Assembly (NCBI GenBank): GCA_017628205.1 | Contig: JAGBZO010000025.1 | Location: 44,351 to 108,350 of the forward strand | Direction: 5' to 3' | DNA length: 64,000 bases | From: Duodenibacillus sp. | GTDB lineage: Bacteria; Pseudomonadota; Gammaproteobacteria; Burkholderiales; Burkholderiaceae_F | Shown here: in pieces, positions 63,323 through 64,000 of the stretch | Layout: each line of letters begins with the position of its first letter | Numbering within the stretch: position 1 is the first letter of the stretch | Made by a program: the position numbers and the translations under genes | The notes under the pieces: model-generated | Seen by the model: the letters and a program-made list of their open reading frames with translations, nothing else | Databases searched by the model: none | What the model was told of the DNA's origin: nothing

Positions 63323-64000
63323 CAGCCTGCAAACAATTTCAACAAGTCGGCATGCGACTCGACATAGTGCTCGGTCAACTCGGCAATACGATCGGCATCC
63401 TCAAGCGACCAACTTTCTCGGATGGCGACAACATCGATCCCCGCCTTCACGGCCGCGGTAACGCCTTCCAGACTGTCTTCGACAACCAAACAATCCCGAG
63501 CCGGGAGTCCCAGACGCTCGAGCATCAGGCAATACACCTCGGGATCGGGTTTGATTTGCGTCACGCACTCGCACGTCAACATGAGTTCAAAAACATCCCT
63601 GAACAGCAATTCCTTGCGAATCGACACGTTTTCATCGCAATAAATGTCAACGTTACATTGCCGCGTCGTCGTTGCAATCCCCAGTCGCTTCCCCTGTCCT
63701 TTCAAATAACGAACAACGTCGGCGGCGCCCTCTCTCAACCGAACGCTCGTTTTGAGCAAACGACGCGAAATGGCAAAACGTTTGGCATGCACCTGGGCGC
63801 CGGATAGGCCGAGATTGAGCCATTGCGCCAATTTCTCGCTATAACCGACGTAGGGATTTGTCATGGAGCGGCACTCCCAAAGCGCTTGACGACGAAATGC
63901 CGACAACGCCCCGAACCGATCCCGACTTCCCGTCAATTCCTCCCACAAAACAAGATCGACTTCGTTCCACACGTCCAACGAATTGATCAACGTGCCGTCC
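63322..64000 (-). CDS. HAD-superfamily hydrolase, N-terminus outside the window
   Basis: The frame stays open to the window edge. The last visible codons read DGTLINSLD, the back half of HAD motif I (DxDGT), so the true start lies beyond 64000 and the internal TTG at 63990 is not the start. Motif II is ATTTRQC near the middle, motif III is KPDPEVYCLML, and motif IV is VVEDSLEGV. A helical cap domain lies between motifs I and II. It resembles phosphoglycolate phosphatase and beta-phosphoglucomutase relatives. The substrate is unknown. About 226 residues are visible. Confidence 0.88.
   Translation of the reverse strand, partial: DGTLINSLDVWNEVDLVLWEELTGSRDRFGALSAFRRQALWECRSMTNPYVGYSEKLAQWLNLGLSGAQVHAKRFAISRRLLKTSVRLREGAADVVRYLKGQGKRLGIATTTRQCNVDIYCDENVSIRKELLFRDVFELMLTCECVTQIKPDPEVYCLMLERLGLPARDCLVVEDSLEGVTAAVKAGIDVVAIRESWSLEDADRIAELTEHYVESHADLLKLFAG

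Noticed and set aside
1-64000. CRISPR arrays, insertion sequences, prophage genes, toxin-antitoxin pairs or defence islands
   Set aside because: I saw no regularly spaced repeats, transposase or integrase motifs, or clusters of unknown genes; nearly all genes are recognisable core functions.

Overview
The window looks like a stretch of chromosome from an anaerobic or microaerobic betaproteobacterium. The best guess is Burkholderiales, family Sutterellaceae (a Sutterella/Parasutterella-like gut organism). That guess rests on the RNase E N-terminus, the divergent rluC/rne and murJ/rpsT pairs, the membrane-bound formate dehydrogenase with FdhD and FdhE, an ATP-dependent PEP carboxykinase, and a filamentous-adhesin two-partner secretion locus. 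No phage, insertion sequence, CRISPR array or defence island was recognised. The content is mostly core metabolism, transport and genome maintenance.

Layout. 1-3133: a two-partner secretion locus on the minus strand, made of an outer-membrane transporter and a filamentous adhesin cut by the window edge. 3535-9265: a YeiH-type exporter, a purine permease, an alanyl-tRNA editing protein and a sodium/phosphate symporter, all minus. 9395-9470: tRNA-Glu. 10348-16993: a formate dehydrogenase-N locus (alpha, beta and gamma subunits, then fdhE and fdhD). 17603-23307 (plus): an MFS exporter, an SH3/NlpC peptidoglycan peptidase, pckA, a LysR regulator and a 60-residue helix-turn-helix protein. 23396-28401: rluC and rne, divergent across a structured leader of about 950 nt. 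28658-32994: a potE-like antiporter, aroC, a RibD-like reductase and a racemase-fold protein. 33157-40327: the complete System I cytochrome c maturation operon ccmABCDEFGHI. 40604-42262: ilvD. 42354-51258: recCBD. 51377-58142: a small membrane protein, ogt, ahpC, a secreted orphan, a YggS protein, truC, a TDT-family transporter and periplasmic asparaginase. 58449-64000: a PiT phosphate transporter behind a PhoB-type promoter, murJ, rpsT and the body of a HAD hydrolase.

How the genes fit together. Formate dehydrogenase and the Ccm system point to a respiratory chain with formate as periplasmic electron donor and c-type cytochromes downstream. Asparaginase, the TDT transporter and PEP carboxykinase suit growth on amino acids and C4 acids with gluconeogenesis. 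Two different phosphate carriers both have PhoU-like tails, and one has a well-formed Pho box.

I did not find a convincing undescribed multi-gene system. The best leads are small: a Pho box spaced correctly to its -10 element, a cluster of DnaA-box-like sites with no dnaA nearby, the rne leader with a TTG start, a repeated octapeptide at the end of RNase E, a racemase-fold protein lacking one expected cysteine, and two small orphan proteins. Several start codons differ from the longest open frame; the reason is given in each entry.
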